DNA of 33,390 bases, from positions 1 to 33,390 of the forward strand of contig JAADGE010000090.1 of assembly GCA_013152535.1 (NCBI GenBank). Reading direction: 5' to 3'. Made by a program: the position numbers and the translations under genes. Position 1 is the first letter of the stretch; every line of letters begins with the position of its first letter. The notes under the pieces were generated by a model. That model was not told the origin of the DNA. It was given only the letters and a program-made list of their open reading frames with translations, and did no database searches. Positions 24,864 through 33,390 of the stretch are shown here, in pieces. The DNA is from Chlorobiota bacterium (lineage in GTDB: Bacteria > Bacteroidota > Bacteroidia > Bacteroidales > JAADGE01).

Positions 24864-26117
24864 ATGATAGGTTTAATTGGAATAAACTATAAAACATCTA
24901 TACTTGAGACAAGAGAAAAATTTTCTTTAAATGAACAACAAATAAAAGAATTTGGTATTTCTCTGATGAGAAAACAGGGTTTCTCCGGAATAGTTGTTCT
25001 TTCGACATGCAACAGGTCAGAGTATTATTTTCAAATGCAAGATTGTTGCGAAGCTGCAGCTTTTAAATTTATGTTAAAAAGTCTGAAAGAATTTTGCGGG
25101 GTTAAAGAAAACGTACGTGACTTTTTCTATTTTAAGTCTGATGATGAAACCTTTAAACATCTGTTCTATGTAATTTCGGGAGCAAAATCAATGGTTATAG
25201 GGGAAGATCAAATTGTAGGTCAGGTAAAGCAAGCTCTGCAAATCAGTTTAGAAAATAATCTTTCAGACACAGAATTGACACGCTTATTTACAAAATCTTT
25301 TGAAGTAAGTAAGAAGATAAGAACCAAAACGAAAATAAATAAAGGTGCGTTTTCTGTATCATATGCAGGTGTCGAGAAATGTATGTCTGTCTTTTCAAAT
25401 ATTACAGACAGAGATATTTTATTAGTCGGTGCAGGTGAAACAGGAACATTAACATTAAAAAGTTTACGAAAAAAAGGATGCAGCAATATTGTTATTACCA
25501 ATCGTACAGAAGAAAAAGCTGTTCATTTAGCTGAAAAGTATAAAGTAAAATCAATTCCTTTTGCATCACTCACGTCTCAACTGGAATTCAGTGATATAAT
25601 AATTGTTTCAACATCCTCTCAAAAAACTCTGATTACAAAAGAAATTGCGGAAAATGCATGTTTAAAAAGAGATAATAAAAAACAATTATATATTGATCTT
25701 TCCGTACCGCGTATTGTGGATAATAAGGTATCAAGTATTGAGAATGTTATAGTTTTTGATGTAGATGATCTGCAAGAAGTTGTAAATGCAAATCAGGATA
25801 AAAGAAAAAAACTTATCACAGATATTGATACAATGCTTGAAGAATATATTACAGAATTTAATGATTGGTTATCAACTCGTAATTTAAGTTCAATAATTTC
25901 AAATATTAAAACTAACTTCACATCTATTAATAAGAAAGAACTTCAGGGGTTTAAGAAAATTAATAAAGCAGATGAAAATCATTTACTTGACAATTACAGT
26001 GAATTCATTGCTGAAAAATATTCTCGCGTCCTTATTAAAAATTTGAGAGAAGTAACAGGAAACGGCAGAAAAGTTGAATATATAAAAGTATTAAATAAAT
26101 TTTTTGAACTTCAATAG
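24864..26117 (+). CDS. hemA: Glutamyl-tRNA reductase
   Basis: A 417-residue enzyme that reduces glutamyl-tRNA to glutamate-1-semialdehyde, the first step of tetrapyrrole synthesis. Catalytic Cys49 is in VLSTCNRSEYY; substrate-contact GAKSMVIGEDQIVGQVK and the NADPH-site GAGETGTLTLKSLRKKG with ITNRT follow; a helical dimerisation domain closes the protein. The ATG at 24864 begins MIGLIGINYKTS, the normal family start; a TTG at 24828 would add 12 residues. First of the heme run, 57 bp before hemC, so it may carry the operon's promoter. Confidence 0.93.
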   Translation: MIGLIGINYKTSILETREKFSLNEQQIKEFGISLMRKQGFSGIVVLSTCNRSEYYFQMQDCCEAAAFKFMLKSLKEFCGVKENVRDFFYFKSDDETFKHLFYVISGAKSMVIGEDQIVGQVKQALQISLENNLSDTELTRLFTKSFEVSKKIRTKTKINKGAFSVSYAGVEKCMSVFSNITDRDILLVGAGETGTLTLKSLRKKGCSNIVITNRTEEKAVHLAEKYKVKSIPFASLTSQLEFSDIIIVSTSSQKTLITKEIAENACLKRDNKKQLYIDLSVPRIVDNKVSSIENVIVFDVDDLQEVVNANQDKRKKLITDIDTMLEEYITEFNDWLSTRNLSSIISNIKTNFTSINKKELQGFKKINKADENHLLDNYSEFIAEKYSRVLIKNLREVTGNGRKVEYIKVLNKFFELQ

Positions 26118-26174
26118 ACAAAAAACCATTTTCCTTTTTCTTACATAACAATGTAATAAATAAAGATTCAAAAA

Positions 26175-27113
26175 ATGAATATCAAAGAAATCAGAATAGG
26201 TACAAGAGGAAGTCAACTCGCATTATACCAAGCAGAAAAAGTAAAAGAAGAAATTGAAAAAAAGTTTCACGACATAAAAGCTAAACTTATTATTATTCAT
26301 TCTAAAGGTGATAAGATTTTAGATGTTGCCTTATCAAAAATCGGAGATAAAGGTTTATTTACAAAAGAGTTGGAAGTAGCGTTAATCAATAATGAAATTG
26401 ATATTGCCGTTCACAGTTTAAAAGATCTTCCGACTAGTTTACCAACCGGTTTAAAATTGGGTGGTGTTTTAAAACGAGGAGAAGTAAGAGATGCCGTTGT
26501 AAGTAATAAGGGAATTAAATTCAATGATATTACTGAAAAAATGATTGTTGCTACATCAAGTCTCAGAAGAAAAGCACAATTATTAAAGTTCAACCCCAAA
26601 TTTAATATCATTGATATTCGAGGAAATGTAAATACACGATTAAGAAAAATGGAAGACGGATATTGTGATGTGATGATTATGGCAGCAGCAGGTCTTCAAC
26701 GTGTTAATTTGGACAAATATATATCAGAGATAATTGAACCGGATAAAATATTACCGGCAGTTTCTCAAGGAGCAATTGCAATTGAAACAAGAAGTAAAGA
26801 TGTGAATGTCGATGAAGTAATGCAAGCCGTAAATGATGAAATGACTTTTAAAATTACAAATGCAGAGCGAGTCTTTTTAAGAAAATTAGAAGGAGGTTGC
26901 CAAATACCAATTGCTTGTTACTCAGAGGTTGAAAAAGATAATCTTACTTTATACGGCTTTATGTCATATATTGACGGTACAGAAATTATAGAACATAAGA
27001 TTAAAGGGAAGATCGAAACAGCAGATAAAACGGCAAGTGAACTTGCTGACTTTTTTATAAAAAGAGGATCTGCATTATTACTTGAAAAAATCAGAAAATC
27101 AAACAAAGATTAA
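26175..27113 (+). CDS. hemC: Hydroxymethylbilane synthase
   Basis: A 312-residue porphobilinogen deaminase joining four porphobilinogen units. IGTRGSQLALYQA at the start, IAVHSLKDLPT, ATSSLRRKAQL and the cofactor site EGGCQIPIACYS with dipyrromethane-carrying Cys242 are diagnostic. Two bases separate it from hemD. Confidence 0.95.
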   Translation: MNIKEIRIGTRGSQLALYQAEKVKEEIEKKFHDIKAKLIIIHSKGDKILDVALSKIGDKGLFTKELEVALINNEIDIAVHSLKDLPTSLPTGLKLGGVLKRGEVRDAVVSNKGIKFNDITEKMIVATSSLRRKAQLLKFNPKFNIIDIRGNVNTRLRKMEDGYCDVMIMAAAGLQRVNLDKYISEIIEPDKILPAVSQGAIAIETRSKDVNVDEVMQAVNDEMTFKITNAERVFLRKLEGGCQIPIACYSEVEKDNLTLYGFMSYIDGTEIIEHKIKGKIETADKTASELADFFIKRGSALLLEKIRKSNKD

Positions 27114-27115
27114 TT

Positions 27116-27886
27116 ATGTCCGGCTTAAAAGGAAAAATAATAATATCAACCTGTACAAAAGAAAAGGCAAAACGAATGTCTGAGTCTTTTAAATCTGAAG
27201 GTGCAGAAGTTTTTAATTTTCCTTTGAATGAAATAAATAAAGCCGGAAACAATTTAAATTCAATAACTAAGACTCTGCAAAACATTGATTCTTATAACCT
27301 GATAATATTTACGAGTACTAATGGTGTCAAATATTTCTTTTATTGGTTAGAAAAAAACAAAGTAGTTCTGAAATCTGACAAGGTAAATTTCGCCCTGATA
27401 GGAAAAGCAACAGGTAATTATTTAAGATCCTACGGAATAGAACCCTATCATATTTCAAATGTTAAAGATTCTAAAGAGTTTGCAAATGAATTGTTAAACA
27501 TATTACCAAATACTTGTAATAAGATTCTTATTCCAACAGGAAATTCGGCATCAAATAACTTAAAAGATATATTAAGCAATAAGTTTGAATGTGATTATCT
27601 GACAGTATATAATACAAAAGAAAAAAATAACTTAGATACTTCTTTACTAAACAGATTAAGCAATAAAGAATATGATTATATTTTGTTTATGAGTCCTTCA
27701 GCCGTAAAAAGCTTGATTAAAAAATTACCTGAAGACATTAAAATTGTGAGTAAAAAATGCATTGCATTGGGTAATACAACAAAACAATCACTTTCAGAGG
27801 AAAATATTATTCCTCACTTTATTCCTTCTGAACCTAACATTGAAGTACTTGTAAATGAACTAAATGAATTTATTACTATAATTTAA
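27116..27886 (+). CDS. hemD: Uroporphyrinogen-III synthase
   Basis: A 256-residue HemD-family protein. The family is poorly conserved, but FTSTNGVKYFFYWL, FALIGKATGNYLRSYGI, ILIPTGNSASNNLKD, YLTVYNT, FMSPSAVKSLI and IALGNTTKQSL match its two-lobed pattern, and the position between hemC and hemB supports it. It cyclises hydroxymethylbilane with ring-D inversion. Confidence 0.88.
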   Translation: MSGLKGKIIISTCTKEKAKRMSESFKSEGAEVFNFPLNEINKAGNNLNSITKTLQNIDSYNLIIFTSTNGVKYFFYWLEKNKVVLKSDKVNFALIGKATGNYLRSYGIEPYHISNVKDSKEFANELLNILPNTCNKILIPTGNSASNNLKDILSNKFECDYLTVYNTKEKNNLDTSLLNRLSNKEYDYILFMSPSAVKSLIKKLPEDIKIVSKKCIALGNTTKQSLSEENIIPHFIPSEPNIEVLVNELNEFITII

Positions 27887-27897
27887 AATTTAAAATT

Positions 27898-28866
27898 ATG
27901 ACATTCCCAGTTACCAGATTAAGAAGATTACGTAAAAATGAAACAATTAGAAATATGATTGAAGAGACCATACTAAGACCTGCAGACTTAGTAATGCCTT
28001 TATTTGTTCGTCCGGGTAAAGGAGTAAAAAAACCTATAAAATCAATGCCCGGAAATTATCAATTATCTGTAGATATGATGGTTGAAATGTGTAAAGAACT
28101 CTACGGCAGAGGTGTGAAATCAATTTTACTTTTCGGTATCCCCGAAGAAAAAGATGAACACGGACTGGTTGCAACCCATGACGATGCTATTGTTCAAAGA
28201 GCCGTTATTGCAATTAAAAAAGAAATACCTGAAATGTTTATTATTGCAGATATTTGTAATTGTGAATATACAACACACGGTCATTGCGGTACAATAGTAA
28301 ACGGAGATGTTGATAATGATTTAACATTGGAAACACTTTCAAAACAAGCACTTTCATTTGCAAGAGTGGGCGCAGATATGGTTGCTCCGAGTGACATGAT
28401 GGACGGAAGAGTCGGTCATATGAGAACAGAGTTAGATAAAGCGGGATTTTACAATATGCCTATAATGTCATATTCAGCTAAATATGCTTCAGCTTTTTAC
28501 GGTCCTTTCAGAGATGCAGCTGAAAGTGCACCACAATTCGGAAATCGAGCAACATACCAAATGAACCCATCAAATTCTGATGAAGCAATCAGAGAAATTG
28601 AATTGGATATTCAAGAAGGTGCCGATATTGTTATGATTAAACCTGCGTTAAGTTATTTAGATGTGATTCGCAGAACAAAAGATACATTCAATATGCCTAT
28701 ATCTGCATATAATGTGAGCGGTGAATTCTCAATGGTAAAAGCTGCAGCAGAAAAAGGATGGATAGACGAAGAACGAATAGTAAAAGAAATACTGACTTCT
28801 ATAAAAAGAGCAGGAGCTGATATTATTTTATCCTATCATACACAAGATATTATTGACAAAATTTAA
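27898..28866 (+). CDS. hemB: Porphobilinogen synthase (delta-aminolevulinic acid dehydratase)
   Basis: A 322-residue enzyme condensing two 5-aminolevulinate molecules. Both active-site lysines are present: Lys195 in SYSAKYASAFYGPFRDAAES and Schiff-base Lys248 in VMIKPALSYLD. A zinc site is seen as ICNCEYTTHGHCG (Cys120, Cys122, Cys130), so this is a zinc-type enzyme. Eleven bases after hemD. Confidence 0.95.
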   Translation: MTFPVTRLRRLRKNETIRNMIEETILRPADLVMPLFVRPGKGVKKPIKSMPGNYQLSVDMMVEMCKELYGRGVKSILLFGIPEEKDEHGLVATHDDAIVQRAVIAIKKEIPEMFIIADICNCEYTTHGHCGTIVNGDVDNDLTLETLSKQALSFARVGADMVAPSDMMDGRVGHMRTELDKAGFYNMPIMSYSAKYASAFYGPFRDAAESAPQFGNRATYQMNPSNSDEAIREIELDIQEGADIVMIKPALSYLDVIRRTKDTFNMPISAYNVSGEFSMVKAAAEKGWIDEERIVKEILTSIKRAGADIILSYHTQDIIDKI

Positions 28867-28875
28867 CACAAAAAC

Positions 28876-30165
28876 ATGCGATATAACAAATCAATAAATG
28901 AATTTAAAAGAGCAAATAAATTCATTCCCGGCGGTGTTAATTCACCGGTTAGAGCATTTAAAAGTGTAAACACCGATCCTGTATTTATAAGTCACGGAAA
29001 AGGTTCCAAAATAATTGACATCGACGGAAACGAATATATTGATTTTGTTTCATCATGGGGACCGCTTATTTTAGGACATTCTTTTCCTAAAGTAGTAGAT
29101 GCAGTGAAAGAAGCTGCTGAAAGAGGAACAAGTTACGGCGCACCTACTGTTATAGAAAGTGAAGTTGCAGAATTGATTACTCAAATGGTTCCTTCAATTG
29201 ATATCGTTCGTATGGTAAACTCAGGTACAGAAGCTACCATGAGTGCCCTTCGATTAGCCAGAGGGTATACTAACCGAGAAAATATCATAAAGTTTGCAGG
29301 GAACTATCACGGACATGCAGACAGTTTTCTCATAAAAGCAGGTTCCGGTGCTATAACACTTGGATTACCCGACAGTCCCGGTGTAACTAAAGGAACAGCA
29401 AAAGATACTCTTTTGGCAAAATACAATGATTTAGAATCAGTTGAAGATTTGTTTAAAAAACATAGAGATAAGATTGCAGCAGTTATTTTAGAACCCGTTG
29501 CAGGGAATATGGGAGTTGTACCGCCAAATGAAAACTTTTTAAAAGGGTTAAGAGACTTGACAAATAAATACGGCTCTCTGTTAATATTTGATGAAGTTAT
29601 TACAGGATTCCGTTTAGCAAAAGGCGGAGCACAAGAATATTATGGTGTAATGCCCGATCTTACAACTTTAGGTAAAATAATAGGAGGCGGGCTTCCTGTT
29701 GGTGCCTATGGCGGCAGGAAAGAAATAATGGAACATTTAGCTCCGGAAGGATCTGTATATCAAGCAGGAACTTTATCCGGAAATCCTTTAGCTATGAATG
29801 CGGGATTTGCCATGCTCAATGAACTGAACACCAACGAAAGTATATATCCTGAGTTGGATAGAAAAGCTGATATATTAACAAAAGGAATTGAAAATAATTT
29901 GAAAAAAACAGGTGTAAAAGGTTTGATAAACAGAGTAGGATCAATGATGACACTTTTCTTTACGGAAGAAGAAAAGGTTGACTCCTTTGCTGCAGCGATG
30001 AAATCTGATACAAATAAATATGCAAAATATTTTCGCATGTCATTAGACTCAGGCATATATATAGCACCTTCACAATTTGAATGTACATTTATTTCCTATG
30101 TTCAAACTGATGATGAAATAAACCAAGCAATTCAAGCAAATTTAAATGCTTTAAAACAATTATAA
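28876..30165 (+). CDS. hemL: Glutamate-1-semialdehyde 2,1-aminomutase
   Basis: A 429-residue PLP-dependent aminomutase producing 5-aminolevulinate. [13 protein letters not shown] at the start, [41 protein letters not shown] and PLP-binding Lys267 in [18 protein letters not shown] are diagnostic. It works together with hemA in the C5 route. Starts nine bases after hemB. Confidence 0.95.
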   Translation: MRYNKSINEFKRANKFIPGGVNSPVRAFKSVNTDPVFISHGKGSKIIDIDGNEYIDFVSSWGPLILGHSFPKVVDAVKEAAERGTSYGAPTVIESEVAELITQMVPSIDIVRMVNSGTEATMSALRLARGYTNRENIIKFAGNYHGHADSFLIKAGSGAITLGLPDSPGVTKGTAKDTLLAKYNDLESVEDLFKKHRDKIAAVILEPVAGNMGVVPPNENFLKGLRDLTNKYGSLLIFDEVITGFRLAKGGAQEYYGVMPDLTTLGKIIGGGLPVGAYGGRKEIMEHLAPEGSVYQAGTLSGNPLAMNAGFAMLNELNTNESIYPELDRKADILTKGIENNLKKTGVKGLINRVGSMMTLFFTEEEKVDSFAAAMKSDTNKYAKYFRMSLDSGIYIAPSQFECTFISYVQTDDEINQAIQANLNALKQL

Positions 30166-30170
30166 ATATA

Positions 30171-31202
30171 ATGAATTCAATATTTCTCGACACTATAAAA
30201 GGAAAAACTCATAACAGACCGCCTGTCTGGTTTATGAGACAAGCGGGCAGAGTATTGCCGTCATATTTGGCATTGAAAGATAAATATACTTTCAGAGAAA
30301 TGATGCGAGATCCGAATTTAGCTGCAGAAGTTACATTACTCCCGATAAAAGATTTGGGGGTTGATGCGGCTATTTTATTTTCTGATATTTTAGTGATTCC
30401 TAATGCGATGGGAATGGGATTAGAATTCACTGATAACGGGCCTGTTTTTGAAAAACCTCTTAAAGATGTTGAATCACCGTTTTCAAAATTGAATCCGGAT
30501 TCTGCAAAACTAAATTATATTTATGATGTAATTGACACAATTATTGAAAAACGACCAAAGGATACCCCTCTTATCGGCTTTTGCGGAGGTCCGTTAACTG
30601 TTATGTGTTATATGATCCAAGGGTTAAGCACAAACCATTCTTTCCCCGATGCTGTAAAATTTTTTTATAAAAACAAAAGTGAAACTAAAAAGATTATAGA
30701 AGCTGTTACAAATTTATCTGTTGAATATTTGAATAAGCAGGCTGACCATAAAATAGATGCTTTTCAGTTGTTTGAAACCCATGCCGGATTAGTTCCCGTA
30801 GATGTTTACAAAGAATTATTTCTGCCGTCTGTTAAAAAAATGGCAGCAGCAGCAAGAGATAAAAACATACCTTTTATTTTCTTTCCGAAAGGGTTTAGTA
30901 CAGGGCTGAGACTTTTAACTCCCGAATATTGTGATTATGTCGGAATAGATTGGCAAATTGAAATAGAAGAAGCCGGAAAATTAGTTCATTCCGAGCTTGG
31001 AATTCAAGGAAATTTAGATCCGAGACTACTCTATGCAGATCAAACTGTTATTGAAAATACTTTAAATAAGTATATTGAGTTTGGTAAAGATAACAGAAAT
31101 TGGATATTTAACTTAGGACATGGGTTTATACCGGGTACACCTTATGAGAATGCGAAATTCCTTGCCGATTGGGTAAAAAATGCAAATTGGAAAAGAGATT
31201 AG
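30171..31202 (+). CDS. hemE: Uroporphyrinogen decarboxylase
   Basis: A 343-residue cofactor-free decarboxylase making coproporphyrinogen III. The N-terminal RPPVWFMRQAGRVLPSY (Arg23, Arg27), FSDILVIPNAMGMGLEF and GFCGGPLTVMCYMI are the substrate-binding signature; FNLGHGFIPGTPYENA near the end is also typical. Two bases before hemN. Confidence 0.95.
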   Translation: MNSIFLDTIKGKTHNRPPVWFMRQAGRVLPSYLALKDKYTFREMMRDPNLAAEVTLLPIKDLGVDAAILFSDILVIPNAMGMGLEFTDNGPVFEKPLKDVESPFSKLNPDSAKLNYIYDVIDTIIEKRPKDTPLIGFCGGPLTVMCYMIQGLSTNHSFPDAVKFFYKNKSETKKIIEAVTNLSVEYLNKQADHKIDAFQLFETHAGLVPVDVYKELFLPSVKKMAAAARDKNIPFIFFPKGFSTGLRLLTPEYCDYVGIDWQIEIEEAGKLVHSELGIQGNLDPRLLYADQTVIENTLNKYIEFGKDNRNWIFNLGHGFIPGTPYENAKFLADWVKNANWKRD

Positions 31203-31204
31203 AG

Positions 31205-32575
31205 ATGTTAAAAGACTTATTGATAAAATATAATAAACCCGGACCGAGATATACAAGCTATCCTCCTGCAAATTTTTTTACGAAGAATTTTAAACCTGAA
31301 GATTATGTCGAAGCTTTAAAAAGCTCGAACAATGAGAAACCGGATAGTATTTCATTATATTTTCATGTGCCGTTTTGCCCGAAAATGTGTCATTTCTGCG
31401 GATGTAACACAGCTAAACCTGATAATAAAAATACCCTTGAGGCGTATTTTGATGCAATGTTAAAAGAAATCAGCAACGTAAGTTCCTTACTTTCAAAGAA
31501 AAGAAAAGTAACACAAATTCATTGGGGGGGCGGAACTCCGAATTCTGTTGCCTTTCGTTTTATTGAAAGTGTAACGGAAAAAGTTTATTCATTTTTTTCT
31601 GTTTCCGAAAATGCAGAAATTGCAATGGAATGCAGTCCTGCATACCTTTCACACACTTACATTAAAAAGCTGAGAAAACTGGGTTTCAACAGAATTAGTC
31701 TCGGTGTTCAAGACTTTAATGAAAATGTTTTAAAAGCAGTAAATCGTTCAGGACCTAAATATCCGATTGAAGAAATAATTTCAGATATTCGCTCTGAAGG
31801 ATTTGACGGAGTAAACATTGATTTAATCTATGGCTTACCGCTTCAAAACAGAGATAACTTTTTAAACACTGTAAAAAAGGCAATTAAATTGCGTCCCGAT
31901 CGATTGGTTACTTTTTCTTATGCCCATGTTCCGTGGGTTAATTCGGCCCAAAAGATTCTTGAAGATTTTGGTTTACCGAGTTCAGATGAAAAGTTAAATA
32001 TGTTATTGACAGCATATCATGAATTAATTAATTCAGGTTATGAAGCTATCGGTATGGATCACTATGCTCTCCCGAATGATAATTTGACAATTGCAAAAAG
32101 GGAAAAGCTCTTACACAGAAATTTTCAAGGATATTGTACAAAAGAAACAACCGGTCAGGTGTATGCATTCGGATCATCGGGAATTAGTCAGTTATATAGT
32201 ACTTATTCTCAAAATTCAAAAAAAACTTCTGAATATATAAGACTCATCAATGAAGTCGGCTATGCTGCCGTAAGAGGTTATTCATTATCTGATAATGAAA
32301 AAATTATAAGACAAATAATAAACGAAGTAATGTGCAACGGAGTACTTGATTTTAATGAATTATCAAAGGAAACCGATATATCTGTTGAAATTTTAAAAAA
32401 AATATGCAATTTTGATAAAAATAAGTTCTCCGAATTTGAACAAGATAATCTTATTGATTATTCCGATGAGAAACTTAATATTTCTGATTTAGGAATGATG
32501 GTTGTAAGAAATATTGCTATGACTTTGGATCCGAATTTAGCTGAGAATATTAATTTGTATTCAAAGACTATATAA
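31205..32575 (+). CDS. hemN: Oxygen-independent coproporphyrinogen III oxidase
   Basis: A 456-residue radical-SAM enzyme that decarboxylates coproporphyrinogen III to protoporphyrinogen IX without oxygen, so heme can be made anaerobically. The cluster site HVPFCPKMCHFCGCN has Cys58, Cys62, Cys65 (plus Cys67 of the HemN CxxxCxxCxC pattern); IHWGGGTPN and NRISLGVQDFN follow. The characteristic N-terminal YNKPGPRYTSYPPANFF distinguishes true HemN from HemW. The ATG at 31205 is chosen; a TTG at 31169 overlapping hemE is less likely. Confidence 0.93.
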   Translation: MLKDLLIKYNKPGPRYTSYPPANFFTKNFKPEDYVEALKSSNNEKPDSISLYFHVPFCPKMCHFCGCNTAKPDNKNTLEAYFDAMLKEISNVSSLLSKKRKVTQIHWGGGTPNSVAFRFIESVTEKVYSFFSVSENAEIAMECSPAYLSHTYIKKLRKLGFNRISLGVQDFNENVLKAVNRSGPKYPIEEIISDIRSEGFDGVNIDLIYGLPLQNRDNFLNTVKKAIKLRPDRLVTFSYAHVPWVNSAQKILEDFGLPSSDEKLNMLLTAYHELINSGYEAIGMDHYALPNDNLTIAKREKLLHRNFQGYCTKETTGQVYAFGSSGISQLYSTYSQNSKKTSEYIRLINEVGYAAVRGYSLSDNEKIIRQIINEVMCNGVLDFNELSKETDISVEILKKICNFDKNKFSEFEQDNLIDYSDEKLNISDLGMMVVRNIAMTLDPNLAENINLYSKTI

Positions 32576-32622
32576 AACAAAATAAACGTTTAAGAATACA
32601 TATACAATCAAGTTAAATACAA

Positions 32623-33066
32623 ATGCAAGAAATTTATCCTTACTTTATTAAGTTTCATGTAATATTTAGTATTGTTTTTTTGATCATCGCTGTCGGAATC
32701 TCCTTTCATTCTTTGTATGGTTGGCTTACAAAAAAAGAATATGCAATTTTTGAAAAAAAATTCAGACAAGTTTTTCTGACATTCTTATACATTGATCTTT
32801 TATTAGGAATCATACTTTATTTTTTCTTACAAAAACCATATGATATAGTAACTGCAGATGAAGCAATGAAAAATTCAACACTGAGATTTTGGGCAATTCA
32901 ACATTTTTCAAATATGGTATTTGTTGTAATATTAAGTCAAATCGGAAGTATTTTTATTAGAAAGACAGCAAATTCAAATAAAAAGTTCAAATATTCTTTA
33001 CTTTATTTTGGTGCAGCAACAGTTATTATTCTTGTATCAGTCGGACTTTTCGCTCTCAGAAAATAA
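32623..33066 (+). CDS. Small four-helix membrane protein, cytochrome b-like family
   Basis: A 147-residue integral membrane protein with four predicted membrane helices (about 9-31, 48-68, 88-108, 122-143). His12, His29 and His94 lie in or near helices and could bind heme. The LLGIILYFFL...MKNSTLRFWAIQHFSNMVF pattern matches a family I recall from Bacteroidota annotated as cytochrome b or hypothetical. It is the last gene after hemN (47 bp gap), and may be read with the operon. Its role may be linked to heme or to the step after HemN, but I cannot show this; it does not look like HemJ. Function unknown. Confidence 0.7.
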   Translation: MQEIYPYFIKFHVIFSIVFLIIAVGISFHSLYGWLTKKEYAIFEKKFRQVFLTFLYIDLLLGIILYFFLQKPYDIVTADEAMKNSTLRFWAIQHFSNMVFVVILSQIGSIFIRKTANSNKKFKYSLLYFGAATVIILVSVGLFALRK

Positions 33067-33203
33067 TATATTGGTATCGGATAGATTTTATTTCATCAAC
33101 ACAGAATGCACTTCATTTTTTCAGAGCTGTATCCGGTAAACTTTTTCGACAAGTTGTAACCTGAGTTCGATATAAAAAACACCAAAAATATTTACAGATA
33201 AAA

Positions 33204-33260
33204 AAGATTGTTTATATTTTAACAAGCTGAAATACAAATACTTAAACACAAAACAATCTT
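33204..33260. repeat. Inverted repeat in front of the transposase start
   Basis: AAGATTGTTT (33204-33213) and AAACAATCTT (33251-33260) are perfect 10-bp inverted copies, ending one base before the ATG at 33262. In RNA they could hide the start region and limit translation (inference). Confidence 0.6.
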
Positions 33261-33261
33261 T

Positions 33262-33390
33262 ATGAATAATAGCGTAAATTTAATGGAAATTTTTTATTTA
33301 GCAGACGAATTTTGCAAAGATTTTAATAAAAGTATGGCAGGGTACCGGATTGACGAAAAAAGCGGTAAGAAACGAAGAAATAAGCCTTCT
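33262..33390 (+). CDS. IS982-family transposase, N-terminus only
   Basis: Forty-three codons are open to the window end. FYLADEFCKDFNKSMAGYRI followed by a basic stretch (EKSGKKRRNKPS) resembles the start of IS982-family transposases, where FCKDF-like residues begin the protein. DDE residues lie outside the window. Assignment rests on this short match plus the shared terminal repeat. Confidence 0.65.
   Translation, partial: MNNSVNLMEIFYLADEFCKDFNKSMAGYRIDEKSGKKRRNKPS

Larger units (their letters stand above)
33158..33390 (+). mobile_element. IS982-family element, 5' end (cut by window edge)
   Basis: The element starts at AACCTGAGTTCGATATAA (33158-33175), identical to the left end of the MITE at 9527. 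A leader of about 85 bases with a 10-bp inverted repeat follows, then the transposase start. The right end lies beyond the window, so length and target duplication cannot be judged. Confidence 0.7.

Noticed and set aside
32623-33066. HemJ identity for the small membrane protein
   Set aside because: Size and helix count fit, but the N-terminal and middle motifs expected of HemJ are not seen.
1-33390. CRISPR arrays, rRNA genes and riboswitches
   Set aside because: No regularly spaced repeats, rRNA sequence or recognised riboswitch core were found.

Overview
The window is AT-rich (by eye about one third G+C) bacterial chromosome, most likely Bacteroidota and plausibly Bacteroidales or a relative. 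The evidence is lipoprotein and secreted-protein leaders of Bacteroidota type, start sites without Shine-Dalgarno sequences, -7 boxes of the TAnnTTTG type, a bacterial geranylgeranylglyceryl phosphate synthase homologue, a TonB-C/MORN protein and IS982-type sequences. Coding density is high and most genes are ordinary chromosomal ones.

Layout. 1-1.2 kb: an ankyrin-repeat gene broken by two frameshifts. 1.3-2.0 kb: a B3/B4-domain protein. 2.0-6.6 kb (minus): a knotted carbamoyltransferase (YgeW type) and a zinc M20 amidohydrolase (YgeY type), separated by two paralogous secreted proteins and a family of short GC-rich palindromes. 6.8-9.5 kb (plus): a lipoprotein S9 peptidase and a GGGPS-family prenyltransferase. 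9.53-9.79 kb: a 268-bp MITE-like element whose end equals the end of the IS982-type element at the right edge of the window. 9.8-11.7 kb (minus): two SiaC-like (DUF1987) proteins and one protein with two SiaB-like kinase domains in tandem. 11.8-14.8 kb (minus): RlmD and a beta-helix lipoprotein. 14.9-16.5 kb (plus): tRNA-Pro(CGG) and glutamate dehydrogenase. 16.6-18.5 kb (minus): Era and a lytic transglycosylase. 18.6-21.3 kb: an accessory patch with a Fic protein and a repeat-rich promoter, an IS1182-like transposase remnant and a frameshifted MORN/TonB-C gene. 21.3-24.5 kb (minus): a DUF819 membrane protein followed by an OmpR-type regulator and its histidine kinase. 24.9-33.1 kb (plus): hemA-hemC-hemD-hemB-hemL-hemE-hemN plus a small four-helix membrane protein. 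The 5' end of an IS982-family element closes the window.

How the genes work together. The hem run encodes every step from glutamyl-tRNA to protoporphyrinogen IX in tightly packed order; protoporphyrinogen oxidase and ferrochelatase are not recognisable here. The SiaB-SiaB/SiaC/SiaC set looks like a compact partner-switching phospho-relay with no phosphatase or diguanylate cyclase beside it, and is the most unusual arrangement seen. The YgeW/YgeY pair resembles part of the enteric yge purine/amino-acid cluster, without ygeX or ygeZ. The DUF819/two-component trio looks like a transporter with its own sensor. Several genes show decay or mobile DNA (frameshifts, MITE, IS remnant, palindromes), mostly between conserved housekeeping genes.
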